The notes under the pieces: model-generated | Databases searched by the model: none | What the model was told of the DNA's origin: nothing | Seen by the model: only the letters and a program-made list of their open reading frames with translations | Part shown: positions 5,787 to 12,384 of the stretch, in pieces | Layout of the letters: every line of letters starts with the position of its first letter | Position numbering within the stretch: position 1 is the first letter of the stretch | Assembly (NCBI GenBank): GCA_013153415.1 | Contig: JAADEO010000062.1 | Location: forward strand, 1-12,384 | Source: Deltaproteobacteria bacterium | Lineage (GTDB): Bacteria > Desulfobacterota > Anaeroferrophillalia > Anaeroferrophillales > Tharpellaceae | Length of the DNA: 12,384 nt | Direction: 5' to 3' | Made by a program: the position numbers and the translations under genes

Positions 5787-6701
5787 TCAGTTGCGAGGCA
5801 CCGCCAGCATCCGTTCCAGGGCCAGTCGGGCCCGATCGGCGATGCTCTCCGGAACCGTGATTACCGGTGCCAGGGTTTCAAGGGCGTTGGCGAGATCGAC
5901 CAGCGAAATCATTTTCATGTCTGGACAGATCATGCCGCCCTTCTTTACCGGATGGAAGATGCGGTCGGGGTGGGCCTGGCTCAAAGGGTGGATCATGCCC
6001 TCCTCGGTGACGATGATGAATTCGCGGGTTTCGGACCCGGCGACATAGGCGCTCATGCCGCCGGTGCTTAAAACCGCGTCGGCCAGTTCCGAAACTTCGG
6101 CCCGGCACTCCGGGTGGGCGATAACCAGCGCTTCGGGATGATTCTCGCGGGCCCGGATGACATCCTCTGCCGTGATGGCGTCGTGGATGGGACAGACTCC
6201 GTCCCATAAGATCATGGGCCTTCCGGTGACTTTGGTGACGTAAGCGCCGAGATTGCGATCCGGAACGAAGATGATCTCCTTGTCCGGCGGAAGCGATTTG
6301 ATGACGTTGACGGCATTGCCGGAAGTACAGCAGATATCGCTTTCGGCCTTGACCGCGGCCGAGGAGTTGACATAGGTGACGACCACGGCATCCGGGTGTT
6401 GGCGGCGTTTCTCCCGAAGTGCCGCAGCGTCCGCCATGTCCGCCAGCCCACAGCCGCAATCGGGTTGCGGCAGAATGACTTTCTTCCCGGGAGCCAGAAT
6501 GGCGGCGCTCTCAGCCATGAAGCGGACCCCGCAGAAGACGATCACCGGGTTTTCCAGTTTGGCAGCATCGACACTGAGTCCCAGGGAATCTCCGGTTATA
6601 TCGGCGATCTCCTGGATTTCCGGGGGTTCATAGTTGTGAGCCAGAATGATGGCCTGATGTTTTTTCTTGAGTTCTGTGATCCGTTTATGAATATCTTTCA
6701 T
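5787..6701 (-). CDS. nadA: Quinolinate synthase
   Basis: 304 residues. It condenses iminoaspartate with dihydroxyacetone phosphate to quinolinate for de novo NAD synthesis, using an oxygen-sensitive 4Fe-4S cluster. The N-terminus has AHNYEPPEIQ (21-30). Cluster cysteines are in QPDCGCGLADM (Cys82 or Cys84), DGVCPIH (Cys170) and MICPDMK (Cys259), spaced as in the Thermotoga-type enzyme, whose length it matches. Other blocks are VTYVNSSAAVKA (108-119) and FVPDRNLGAY (145-154). Last gene of the minus-strand run, starting 17 bases after proC; AGGA lies just before the ATG. nadB and nadC are not in the window. Confidence 0.97.
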   Translation of the reverse strand: MKDIHKRITELKKKHQAIILAHNYEPPEIQEIADITGDSLGLSVDAAKLENPVIVFCGVRFMAESAAILAPGKKVILPQPDCGCGLADMADAAALREKRRQHPDAVVVTYVNSSAAVKAESDICCTSGNAVNVIKSLPPDKEIIFVPDRNLGAYVTKVTGRPMILWDGVCPIHDAITAEDVIRARENHPEALVIAHPECRAEVSELADAVLSTGGMSAYVAGSETREFIIVTEEGMIHPLSQAHPDRIFHPVKKGGMICPDMKMISLVDLANALETLAPVITVPESIADRARLALERMLAVPRN

Positions 6702-6718
6702 GATCCTGATCTATCCCT

Positions 6719-7531
6719 CTATCCTCCCAGTTCACGGGAGCGTTGACAGGCGCTCTGCAGAGCGGCGTTGAAAGCGTGACGCAGGCCGTATTTTTCCAGT
6801 TCGGCCAGTCCGGCGATTGTGGTACCACCCGGGGAGGTAACCATATCCTTGAGTTCCATCGGGTGCCGGCCACTGCTTTTCAGCAGCTCGGTGGAGCCGA
6901 GGATGGTTTCCACCACCAGTTTCCGGGCCAGATCGCGGGCCAGACCGAGGCCGACGGCGGCATCGGTCAAGGCTTCGATGACCAGGAAAACGTAGGCCGG
7001 TCCGCTGCCCGAAACCGCGGTGACCATGTCCATGGCGCTTTCCGGTACGATCACGGTCTCCCCTAGGCAGGAAAAGAGGGCTTGGGCGTTCTCCAGATGA
7101 GATTTTTCCGCATTGCTGCCGGCGGCAATCGCCGAGATGCCCCGGTTGATCAGGGCCGGGGTATTGGGCATGATGCGGATAGTCGGCACCGGGCGGTCCA
7201 GATGCTCTTCCAGCCGGCGGCAGGGAACCCCGGCGGCGATCGAGATCAATAGCTGTTTCTCGTTGAGGTCGGGGCCGATTTCTGCCATGACCGGCCCGAT
7301 AACCTGGGGCTTGACCGCGAGAATGACGATATCACTGGCTGCGACCAGGGCCCGGTTGTTCTCCGGGACGGTAACCATCGGGAATTCCCGGACCAGTCGT
7401 TCACGGCAGGCGGCTAACGCATCCCAGGCCAGGAGTCCGGCCGGCGGCCGGCCGCTGCTTAAACCCTTGAGAATAGCCTGGCCCATGTTGCCGCCTCCGA
7501 TAATCCCGATCCGGCTTTTGGCAATATCCAT
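6719..7531 (-). CDS. proC: Pyrroline-5-carboxylate reductase
   Basis: 270 residues. It performs the last step of proline synthesis, reducing pyrroline-5-carboxylate with NAD(P)H. A Rossmann nucleotide loop IGIIGGGNMG lies at residues 8-17, followed by VIGPVMAEIG and RIMPNTPALI (119-128). The C-terminal dimer domain has SGSGPAYVFLVIEALTDAAV (174-193) and VTSPGGTTIAGL (231-242), both family signatures. ATG at 7531 was chosen because AAGGTGA lies just before it and the length is then typical; a GTG at 7540 overlaps the upstream stop and adds three residues. Translation is probably coupled to the upstream gene. Confidence 0.97.
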   Translation of the reverse strand: MDIAKSRIGIIGGGNMGQAILKGLSSGRPPAGLLAWDALAACRERLVREFPMVTVPENNRALVAASDIVILAVKPQVIGPVMAEIGPDLNEKQLLISIAAGVPCRRLEEHLDRPVPTIRIMPNTPALINRGISAIAAGSNAEKSHLENAQALFSCLGETVIVPESAMDMVTAVSGSGPAYVFLVIEALTDAAVGLGLARDLARKLVVETILGSTELLKSSGRHPMELKDMVTSPGGTTIAGLAELEKYGLRHAFNAALQSACQRSRELGG

Positions 7532-7536
7532 CTTCT

Positions 7537-8499
7537 TCACCTTTGTTCCGATGTTTCGTGGTTGAGTTCACTCATGATTCCGGCTGTCAGCAGGGGGAAC
7601 ATGATCTCGTGGTGGCCGATCAGTTCCAGACCCCGGCCCCGGTTCAGGGTCGGGCGCCGGACGACATTCTCGTGAGTCCGGTAGTGGTGCTTGAAATCCA
7701 TGTTGACGGTGGTCAGGTTAGTCACCGGGTAACCGAGGTTGCGGACCAGGGAGATCGCCTTGAGAAACACCTCGGGCAGTACCACGGCAGAACCCAGGTT
7801 GATATAGACGCCGTTTTCGAGTCGGGCGACCTGGGCGCAGAAAAGGTCGAAATCCCGCATCGAGGTCTGGCCGATGGCACTGCCGTCAGCGGCCGGATGC
7901 ATATGGATGATGTCGGTGCCGATGGCGACGTGAACGGTTACCGGAATGCCCAGGCGGTAGCACTCGCCCAGCAGGCTGGTCTCCCGGTAAGGCAGCTTTT
8001 CTTCCTGGATCATCCGGCCGACGGCCTGGCCGAGGCCGAGACCGTCGCGGTTGCCGGCACTGATCGCCCGGTTGAGGAACTCGCCGGTTTCCCGGGCCAT
8101 GCCGAAGTTGCCGCCGCTGATTCCGGCACTGACCTCTTCGGATGTATGTCCGGCGTAGGCCAGCTCGAAATCGTGGATAATTCCGGCACCGTTCAAAGCC
8201 AGGGCCTGAATGACTCCTTTTCTGACGAGTTGCAGGACCAGCGGGTTCAATCCGACCTTGATGACGTGGGCCCCCATGGCGAGCATAACCAGGTTCTGTC
8301 GGCGATAGGCGTCGACCAGAGCTGCGACCAGCTCCTTCAAATCCCTGGCGGCCAGAAAGTCGGACAGCTTGCCGATCAGCTCCCCCGGGGTTTCCCGGCC
8401 GGTCAATTCGTCGGCAAACGCCGAGACCGAAACCTTGCTGGGACGGTCGAGCAGGGAGTAGGTGGCAAGGCGATTTTTATCGAGTTCGGGTGTTTTCAT
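7537..8499 (-). CDS. Deoxyhypusine synthase-like conserved protein, role unknown
   Basis: 320 residues, soluble, no signal peptide. The central region GAHVIKVGLNPLVLQLVRKG (76-95) followed by ALNGAGIIHDFELA (101-114) has the layout of the NAD-binding part of deoxyhypusine synthases: a glycine start, then a hydrophobic helix, then a second glycine-rich turn ending in an acidic residue. Further conserved-looking blocks are GISGGNFGMARETGEF (126-141), VAIGTDIIHMHP (191-202) and NLGSAVVLPEVFLKAI (234-249). Bacteria lack the eIF5A substrate, and bacterial relatives are linked to polyamine chemistry or uncharacterised. A specific reaction cannot be assigned. ATG overlaps the stop of the gmhA-like gene (ATGA), and its own stop lies just 5 bases before the proC start. 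The assignment to this fold is by pattern memory and is moderate. Confidence 0.6.
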   Translation of the reverse strand: MKTPELDKNRLATYSLLDRPSKVSVSAFADELTGRETPGELIGKLSDFLAARDLKELVAALVDAYRRQNLVMLAMGAHVIKVGLNPLVLQLVRKGVIQALALNGAGIIHDFELAYAGHTSEEVSAGISGGNFGMARETGEFLNRAISAGNRDGLGLGQAVGRMIQEEKLPYRETSLLGECYRLGIPVTVHVAIGTDIIHMHPAADGSAIGQTSMRDFDLFCAQVARLENGVYINLGSAVVLPEVFLKAISLVRNLGYPVTNLTTVNMDFKHHYRTHENVVRRPTLNRGRGLELIGHHEIMFPLLTAGIMSELNHETSEQR

Positions 8500-9083
8500 G
8501 TGGGGAAAATGCTTTTTTCAATGGTTTCGCAGAGCAGGTGCCCGAGCAGCAGGTGGGCCTCCTGAATGCGAGCGGTGTTCTGTCCCTCTACCAGGATGGC
8601 GTTATCGCACAGGGCCAGCGCCTCGCCGCCGTCACGGCCGAGGAAGGCGACGGTGTGCATCTGCAGCTCCCGGGCCTTGAGCAGAGCCGTGGTGATGTTG
8701 TCCGAGGTGCCGCTGGTACTCAGGGCGACGGCCACGTCGCCGGCCCGGCCCAGCCCGCTCAGCTGGCGGCTGAAGATTTCACTGAAGGAGTAGTCGTTAC
8801 CGATCGAGGTGGTGACGGCGGCATCGGGGGTCAGGGCCAGGGCTGCCAGCGGAGCGCGGTCGAAACAGAAACGGTTGATCAGCTCGGCTGCCAGATGCTG
8901 GGCCTGGGCCGCACTGCCGCCGTTGCCGAAAAAGATGACCTTATGGCCGTTCTGCAAAGCCCTGGTGCAGGTTTCTGCGGCTGCGTTCAGGGCTGGAGCG
9001 CACTTTTCGGTGACCTGATCGAGAAGGGTTCCGAGCTCGGCGACGGCCTGGCTGAGGGGAATGGAAAATGATTGCCGATTCAT
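8496..9083 (-). CDS. gmhA: SIS-domain phosphoheptose isomerase (GmhA-like)
   Basis: 195 residues, a single sugar-isomerase domain. GNGGSAAQAQHLAAEL (53-68) and STSGTSDNI (122-130) form the phosphosugar site; Glu67, Gln174-Glu175 and His182 match the catalytic and metal positions of sedoheptulose-7-phosphate isomerase. That enzyme makes D-glycero-manno-heptose 7-phosphate for lipopolysaccharide core. DiaA-type replication proteins share the fold and cannot be fully excluded. ATG at 9083 gives the usual family length; a GTG at 9134 in frame would add 17 residues (MEFIPLAFPTDLGYKKT) unlike the family. Neither has a strong ribosome site. It ends with a 4-base overlap with the next gene. No other heptose gene is in the window. 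Confidence 0.85.
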   Translation of the reverse strand: MNRQSFSIPLSQAVAELGTLLDQVTEKCAPALNAAAETCTRALQNGHKVIFFGNGGSAAQAQHLAAELINRFCFDRAPLAALALTPDAAVTTSIGNDYSFSEIFSRQLSGLGRAGDVAVALSTSGTSDNITTALLKARELQMHTVAFLGRDGGEALALCDNAILVEGQNTARIQEAHLLLGHLLCETIEKSIFPT

Positions 9084-9142
9084 GGTCTTTTTGTAACCCA
9101 AATCAGTTGGGAAAGCAAGCGGGATGAATTCCACCCGGGGGT

Positions 9143-9988
9143 TCAGCGGGAGGGCGGGAAGAAAAGCAGTTCGGGAATACGGTCGATCAGACCCAGTTCA
9201 TAGGCGTTTTCGTAAAAGAGCTGCAGCCCGGCCAGGGCCTTGTCATCGAGTCGGTAGGAGATCGCTTCCTGCCAGTAAAGCCGAAGTTGGCGGGCGCTGA
9301 ACATGGTTTCGGGGGCCAAAGTCCGACTCAAATTTTCCAGGTCACGGGGCAGTTCGGCAATGATTGCCGACAGCTGTCCATGGAGGGTTGCAAGGGCCTC
9401 CTGTTTTTGCGCCAGGATTTCCCGGCGGCCGATCCAGAGGGCGTAGACGAAAGGCAAACCGGTAAAATGGTGCCAGAGGTGGCCGAGGTCGTAAGTCTGA
9501 AATCCCGTCGGTGGCTGATGGTAGTGTTGCAGGGCCTGGTCGCCGATGACCAGGGCCGCCTCGCACTCCATGGCGGGCGCGAATTCTCTGGTGGTGAAGG
9601 AGATGGTTGCCGGGTCGAGCCCCAGGAATTTGAAAAGGATGATGCGGAGCAGGAAGGTCGAGGTCAGCGAGTGCGAAGTCAGGGCGATGCGGCTGCCGGT
9701 AAGTTCAGCCGGCGGTCGCCGGCTGAGAAGCAGAACGCTGTGGACCCGGGCGGTTGAGGCGATAGCGATATCCGGGAGAATGAAATAGCTGTTCTCCCGG
9801 CTGGTGGCCGGCAGGATCGACGATGAAGGACTGATATCGATCTCCCCGGTTTCGAGTTTGTAATTGAGCTGGGCCGGGTTGCCGCTGCAGAGAACGTAGG
9901 TTTCATTATCAGCGGCTGCCTGCAGCTTTTCGTAGAGGGGGCGGCAGTTGAGGTAGTCGATGCGGCCCAGGTTGAGTCGTGGCTTCAT
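9143..9988 (-). CDS. mqnA: Chorismate dehydratase of the futalosine menaquinone pathway
   Basis: 281 residues, a periplasmic-binding-protein-like fold without signal peptide. The opening NLGRIDYLNCRPLY (6-19) and the block SGNPAQLNYKLETGEIDISP (35-54) followed by SSS are hallmarks of MqnA. It converts chorismate to 3-(1-carboxyvinyl)oxybenzoate, the entry step of the alternative menaquinone route. HLWHHFTGLPFVYALWIG is also family-like. Menaquinone would feed the cytochromes of region 1. It overlaps the pcnB stop by 4 bases (ATGA), so translation is coupled. mqnB, mqnC, mqnD and mqnE are not in the window. Confidence 0.93.
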   Translation of the reverse strand: MKPRLNLGRIDYLNCRPLYEKLQAAADNETYVLCSGNPAQLNYKLETGEIDISPSSSILPATSRENSYFILPDIAIASTARVHSVLLLSRRPPAELTGSRIALTSHSLTSTFLLRIILFKFLGLDPATISFTTREFAPAMECEAALVIGDQALQHYHQPPTGFQTYDLGHLWHHFTGLPFVYALWIGRREILAQKQEALATLHGQLSAIIAELPRDLENLSRTLAPETMFSARQLRLYWQEAISYRLDDKALAGLQLFYENAYELGLIDRIPELLFFPPSR

Positions 9989-11292
9989 GGCTGATACCCG
10001 GCAGTGATGCTGGCTGAGGCCAGCAGTTTCCCATAATCGCGGCCCCGGGCTTCGGGGTGCCGGTTGAGGCGTTCCCGGCGTTGCAGCCAGAAAGCGAGAT
10101 TGGCGGCCTGCTCGCCGGAAGCCGTGGCGACCACGGCATAGAAAAAGAGCGCAGTGAAAAAGTTTTCTCGTTTGAGCAACTGCTTGATTCTCTTGTCTCC
10201 CCGGCTCAGGCGGTAGAAGATGGTCAGGATGTCCCGGATCGCATAGCGCTGGACCCGGGGCAGGTTGAAGCGCCGGTTGAGGGGGGTGAGCAATTCTTCG
10301 ACCTTCTCCTGAACCAGGTTGAGGCGGACCTCGGAATTGACCGGATATTCGTTGAGCAGAGCCGGAAAGATGAGAGCGGTGATGACTACGCGTTCGAGTT
10401 CCCGGTCGTTATCACGGTGGGGAAAGAACTCTTCCGCCCGGCGGAGAATGGGCAGTGCGTCGTCAAGGCCGGCGATGACGATTTCCGGCAGCCAGTGGGG
10501 ATTGACCTGGTATCGCTGGCCGGCCTCGAGAACTGCAGCGGTATTCTTTTTGCAGTAGAATCCCCGTAATTCCTCCCGCAGCCGGGCTGCCGGAACCGTG
10601 TTCAGGGAGGGAGCCTCACTGCTCAGGGAACGGGCGGTTTTTTCCTCGATCGTAAAGCCGAGCCGGCAGGAGAACTCCAGGGCCCGCAGTATCCGGACCG
10701 GATCTTCGGCGAAACGCCGATCCGGATCGCCGATGATCCGGATGATCCCCTGCTCGAGATCGGCTAGGCCGTTGACGTGGTCGACAACCGTGAAATCGGC
10801 GATGTTGTAGAAGAGGGCGTTGATCGTGAAATCCCGGCGGATGGCGTCTTCAGCCGGGGTTCCGAAGAGATTGTTGGCCAGGGAGGGTTCCTGCTCCAGG
10901 ATCTCCGGATCATCCTGCTCGGGGGTGAAAGGCCGGCGGAAGGTGGCGACTTCGAAGATCTGCGGACTCGGGCGCTCGGAGCGGTAGAAATAGATATGAA
11001 CCAGACGGAAGCGGCGGCCGATGATCCGGGAGTTGCGGAAGAGTCGTTTGATCTGTCTCGGGGTGGCGTCGGTGACGATGTCGAAGTCGGCCGGAGTCTT
11101 GCCCAGCATCAGGTCGCGCACGGCCCCGCCAGCGAGATAGGCGGTGAAGCCGTTGTTCTTGAGACGATAAAGAATTTTTACGGCATTGGGAGCTATCTTC
11201 TTGCGGGATATCGGGTGCTGGGCCCGGGGGATGACCCGGGGTTCGACAAGGGAATCCGCAGGTTGGGGAGAGTGGTTGCCGATGCTGGTCAT
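9985..11292 (-). CDS. pcnB: Poly(A) polymerase / tRNA nucleotidyltransferase family, PcnB type
   Basis: 435 residues, class II nucleotidyltransferase. The catalytic block is LAGGAVRDLMLGKTPADFDI (53-72), with Asp69 and Asp71 as metal ligands and probably Glu114 in FEVATFRR as the third. GRRFRLVHIYF (92-102), RRDFTINALFY (152-162) and RFAEDPVRILRALEF (193-207) follow. The opening ISRKKIAPNAVKILYRLKNNG and the GRRFRL block resemble PcnB poly(A) polymerases more than CCA-adding enzymes, but the two activities cannot be told apart reliably by eye, and Geobacter relatives have both types. It would add 3' A tails to RNA (decay) or CCA to tRNA. The N-terminal 28 residues look unstructured. ATG at 11292 lacks a ribosome site. 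First gene of the six-gene run. Confidence 0.88.
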   Translation of the reverse strand: MTSIGNHSPQPADSLVEPRVIPRAQHPISRKKIAPNAVKILYRLKNNGFTAYLAGGAVRDLMLGKTPADFDIVTDATPRQIKRLFRNSRIIGRRFRLVHIYFYRSERPSPQIFEVATFRRPFTPEQDDPEILEQEPSLANNLFGTPAEDAIRRDFTINALFYNIADFTVVDHVNGLADLEQGIIRIIGDPDRRFAEDPVRILRALEFSCRLGFTIEEKTARSLSSEAPSLNTVPAARLREELRGFYCKKNTAAVLEAGQRYQVNPHWLPEIVIAGLDDALPILRRAEEFFPHRDNDRELERVVITALIFPALLNEYPVNSEVRLNLVQEKVEELLTPLNRRFNLPRVQRYAIRDILTIFYRLSRGDKRIKQLLKRENFFTALFFYAVVATASGEQAANLAFWLQRRERLNRHPEARGRDYGKLLASASITAGYQP

Positions 11293-11330
11293 ATAAAATG
11301 CGTTTTTGTCGACTTCTGCTGTTTTACGGG

Positions 11331-11359
11331 TTGAGTTTTTACTTATCTTAAAGTATTAA
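11331..11359 (+). promoter_or_regulatory. Sigma-70-like promoter for the GGDEF gene
   Basis: TTGAGT (11331-11336), a 17-base spacer, TATTAA (11354-11359). Transcription would start near 11366, about 80 bases before the GGDEF start. The gap is divergent with pcnB; I found no convincing minus-strand promoter in it. Confidence 0.5.
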
Positions 11360-11447
11360 ATCGGAAGAAACGGGGGCATGCCATCACGCCCCGCGGCCTA
11401 TAGCAGAGAAAGATATTCCAGGCAATTTTTTTTTGGTGACCGGTATC

Positions 11448-12200
11448 GTGGTTGAAGAAAGAAGCAGAGAGGGGTTTGCGGAACTGGCCGGACTTTCCCG
11501 GGGTGAATTGGAGCGGGAACTGCTTCGTTCCCGGGAAGAGGTGCGGATTCTCAAGGAACGCCTCGACAGCCTGCTGACCGGCAACCACGGCGATCGCAGC
11601 GTTGCCGAGATCCTGCGGGAGACCGCTTTCCAACAGGCCATCCTGATTGCCGAGTTGCGGGAGAAGGAGGAGGCCCTGCAGAAGCTGGTGATAACCGATG
11701 GTTTGACCGGGCTCTACAATCACCGCTATTTTCAGCAGCGCCTGAAAGAGGAATTTCAGCGTCGGCGGCGTTATATCACCCATGGCGATCTTTCTTTGAT
11801 CATGATCGACATCGACAATTTCAAATACTATAACGACACCCACGGTCATCCGGCCGGAGACCGGGTGTTGCAGAAGGTTGCCGACGTTCTCTTGGCCAAC
11901 GCCCGGCACAGCGACATCGTCGCCCGTTACGGGGGCGAAGAATTCGCGGTCCTCTGCCATGACGGGCTTGCAGATGCGGTCTGCGCGGCGGAACGTTTCC
12001 GGCGCGAGATCGAGGCTGCCGAATTCCCGGGGCAGGCGCGTCAGCCCCTGCTCGAGGGCCAGACCGAGGGTAGTCTGACAATCTGTCTCGGGGTTGCGGC
12101 CCTGGCTGCCTGGATGAAAGATCCCGGTGAACTGGTGACCCGGGCCGACGACAAGCTCTACCAGGCGAAAAGGGAAGGGAGGAACCGGGTTGTTTATTGA
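11448..12200 (+). CDS. Diguanylate cyclase with N-terminal coiled coil
   Basis: About 250 residues (numbering here from an in-frame TTG at 11433). It makes cyclic di-GMP from two GTP. The first 90 residues are charged and heptad-like (LERELLRSREEVRILKERL; LIAELREKEEALQKL), a likely dimerising coiled coil with no receiver, PAS or membrane segment. The GGDEF domain shows DGLTGLYNHRYF (89-100), MIDIDNFKYYND (124-135), the active GGEEF (167-171) and the product-inhibition I-site RHSD (158-161) five residues before it. All catalytic residues are intact, so an active, feedback-inhibited enzyme is expected. GTG at 11448 is preferred, 8 bases after GGTGA; TTG 11433 and GTG 11436 are alternatives. The stop overlaps the next gene. 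How its activity is controlled is not visible. Confidence 0.93.
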   Translation: MVEERSREGFAELAGLSRGELERELLRSREEVRILKERLDSLLTGNHGDRSVAEILRETAFQQAILIAELREKEEALQKLVITDGLTGLYNHRYFQQRLKEEFQRRRRYITHGDLSLIMIDIDNFKYYNDTHGHPAGDRVLQKVADVLLANARHSDIVARYGGEEFAVLCHDGLADAVCAAERFRREIEAAEFPGQARQPLLEGQTEGSLTICLGVAALAAWMKDPGELVTRADDKLYQAKREGRNRVVY

Positions 12201-12384
12201 TTTTTTCTCCCGTTTGCAGGTTGTCTATTTTTTCATCCTGTTGATCATTGTCAGCCTGGTCTCGATTGTCTTGCTGATCTTCATCCCGGGTTCGATGGCG
12301 GCTACCACGGTCTCTTTGTTGACCCATGTTTTTCTGGTTCTGCTCTTGATCTGGTTTCTGCTGCGGGTCGTGCGTCCGGTGCGG
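12190..12384 (+). CDS. N-terminus of a membrane protein, possibly a sensor kinase, partial
   Basis: Sixty-five codons to the right edge, no stop. The start is a TTG at 12190-12192 with a strong GGGAGG (12177-12182) 7 bases upstream, inside the end of the GGDEF gene (11-base overlap). Residues about 11-32 (VVYFFILLIIVSLVSIVLLI) and 42-60 (VSLLTHVFLVLLLIWFLLRV) form two membrane helices with a very short external loop (PGSMAATT). The second ends in RVVRPVR, resembling the basic-proline entry to a HAMP or kinase region, but the protein cannot be identified from this part. Cotranscription with a diguanylate cyclase suggests a shared signalling unit. Confidence 0.75.
   Translation, partial: MFIDFFSRLQVVYFFILLIIVSLVSIVLLIFIPGSMAATTVSLLTHVFLVLLLIWFLLRVVRPVR

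Noticed and set aside
7543..8565. Plus-strand 340-codon frame
   Set aside because: Antisense to the DHS-like gene, whose start and stop fit tightly with its neighbours; the product looks compositionally random.

Overview
The window looks like chromosome from an anaerobic, metal- or electrode-respiring bacterium of the Desulfuromonadia (Geobacter/Desulfuromonas relatives). The grounds are a secreted multiheme cytochrome cluster with an outer-membrane barrel, futalosine-pathway menaquinone synthesis (mqnA), a rubrerythrin, a 4Fe-4S quinolinate synthase and a GGDEF protein. The assignment rests on gene content only.

Region 1 (1-3495, minus strand) is a porin-cytochrome outer-membrane electron conduit operon. 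In transcription order it holds a 465-residue beta-barrel, a 12-heme lipoprotein cytochrome, and a larger secreted cytochrome that runs off the left edge. The last gene has an in-frame TGA at 377-379. The frame stays open for the remaining 125 codons, carries a heme motif beyond the TGA, and has a compact SECIS-like hairpin right after it. This makes it a candidate selenocysteine-containing multiheme cytochrome, and it is the main finding. A consensus-like sigma-70 promoter with a palindrome over its -35 lies about 275 bases upstream of the barrel gene. The leader between them holds a long stem, an intrinsic-terminator-like hairpin with seven U residues, and a third hairpin next to the ribosome site, which suggests transcription attenuation or a small RNA.

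Region 2 (3496-5771) holds a small two-helix membrane protein with a perfect consensus promoter, a LarE-family sulfur transferase (both minus), and a plus-strand rubrerythrin. A strong bidirectional terminator separates the rubrerythrin from the convergent nadA.

Region 3 (5787-11292, minus) is a tight run of six genes, several overlapping by 4 bases: pcnB-type nucleotidyltransferase, mqnA, gmhA-like isomerase, a deoxyhypusine-synthase-like protein of unknown role, proC and nadA. It mixes RNA 3'-end processing, menaquinone, heptose, proline and NAD synthesis.

Region 4 (11331-12384, plus) starts with a divergent promoter, then a soluble diguanylate cyclase, and overlapping it the start of a membrane protein that leaves the window. 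It could be a sensor kinase, but only its two N-terminal helices are visible.

No tRNA, rRNA, CRISPR array, insertion sequence or phage gene was seen.
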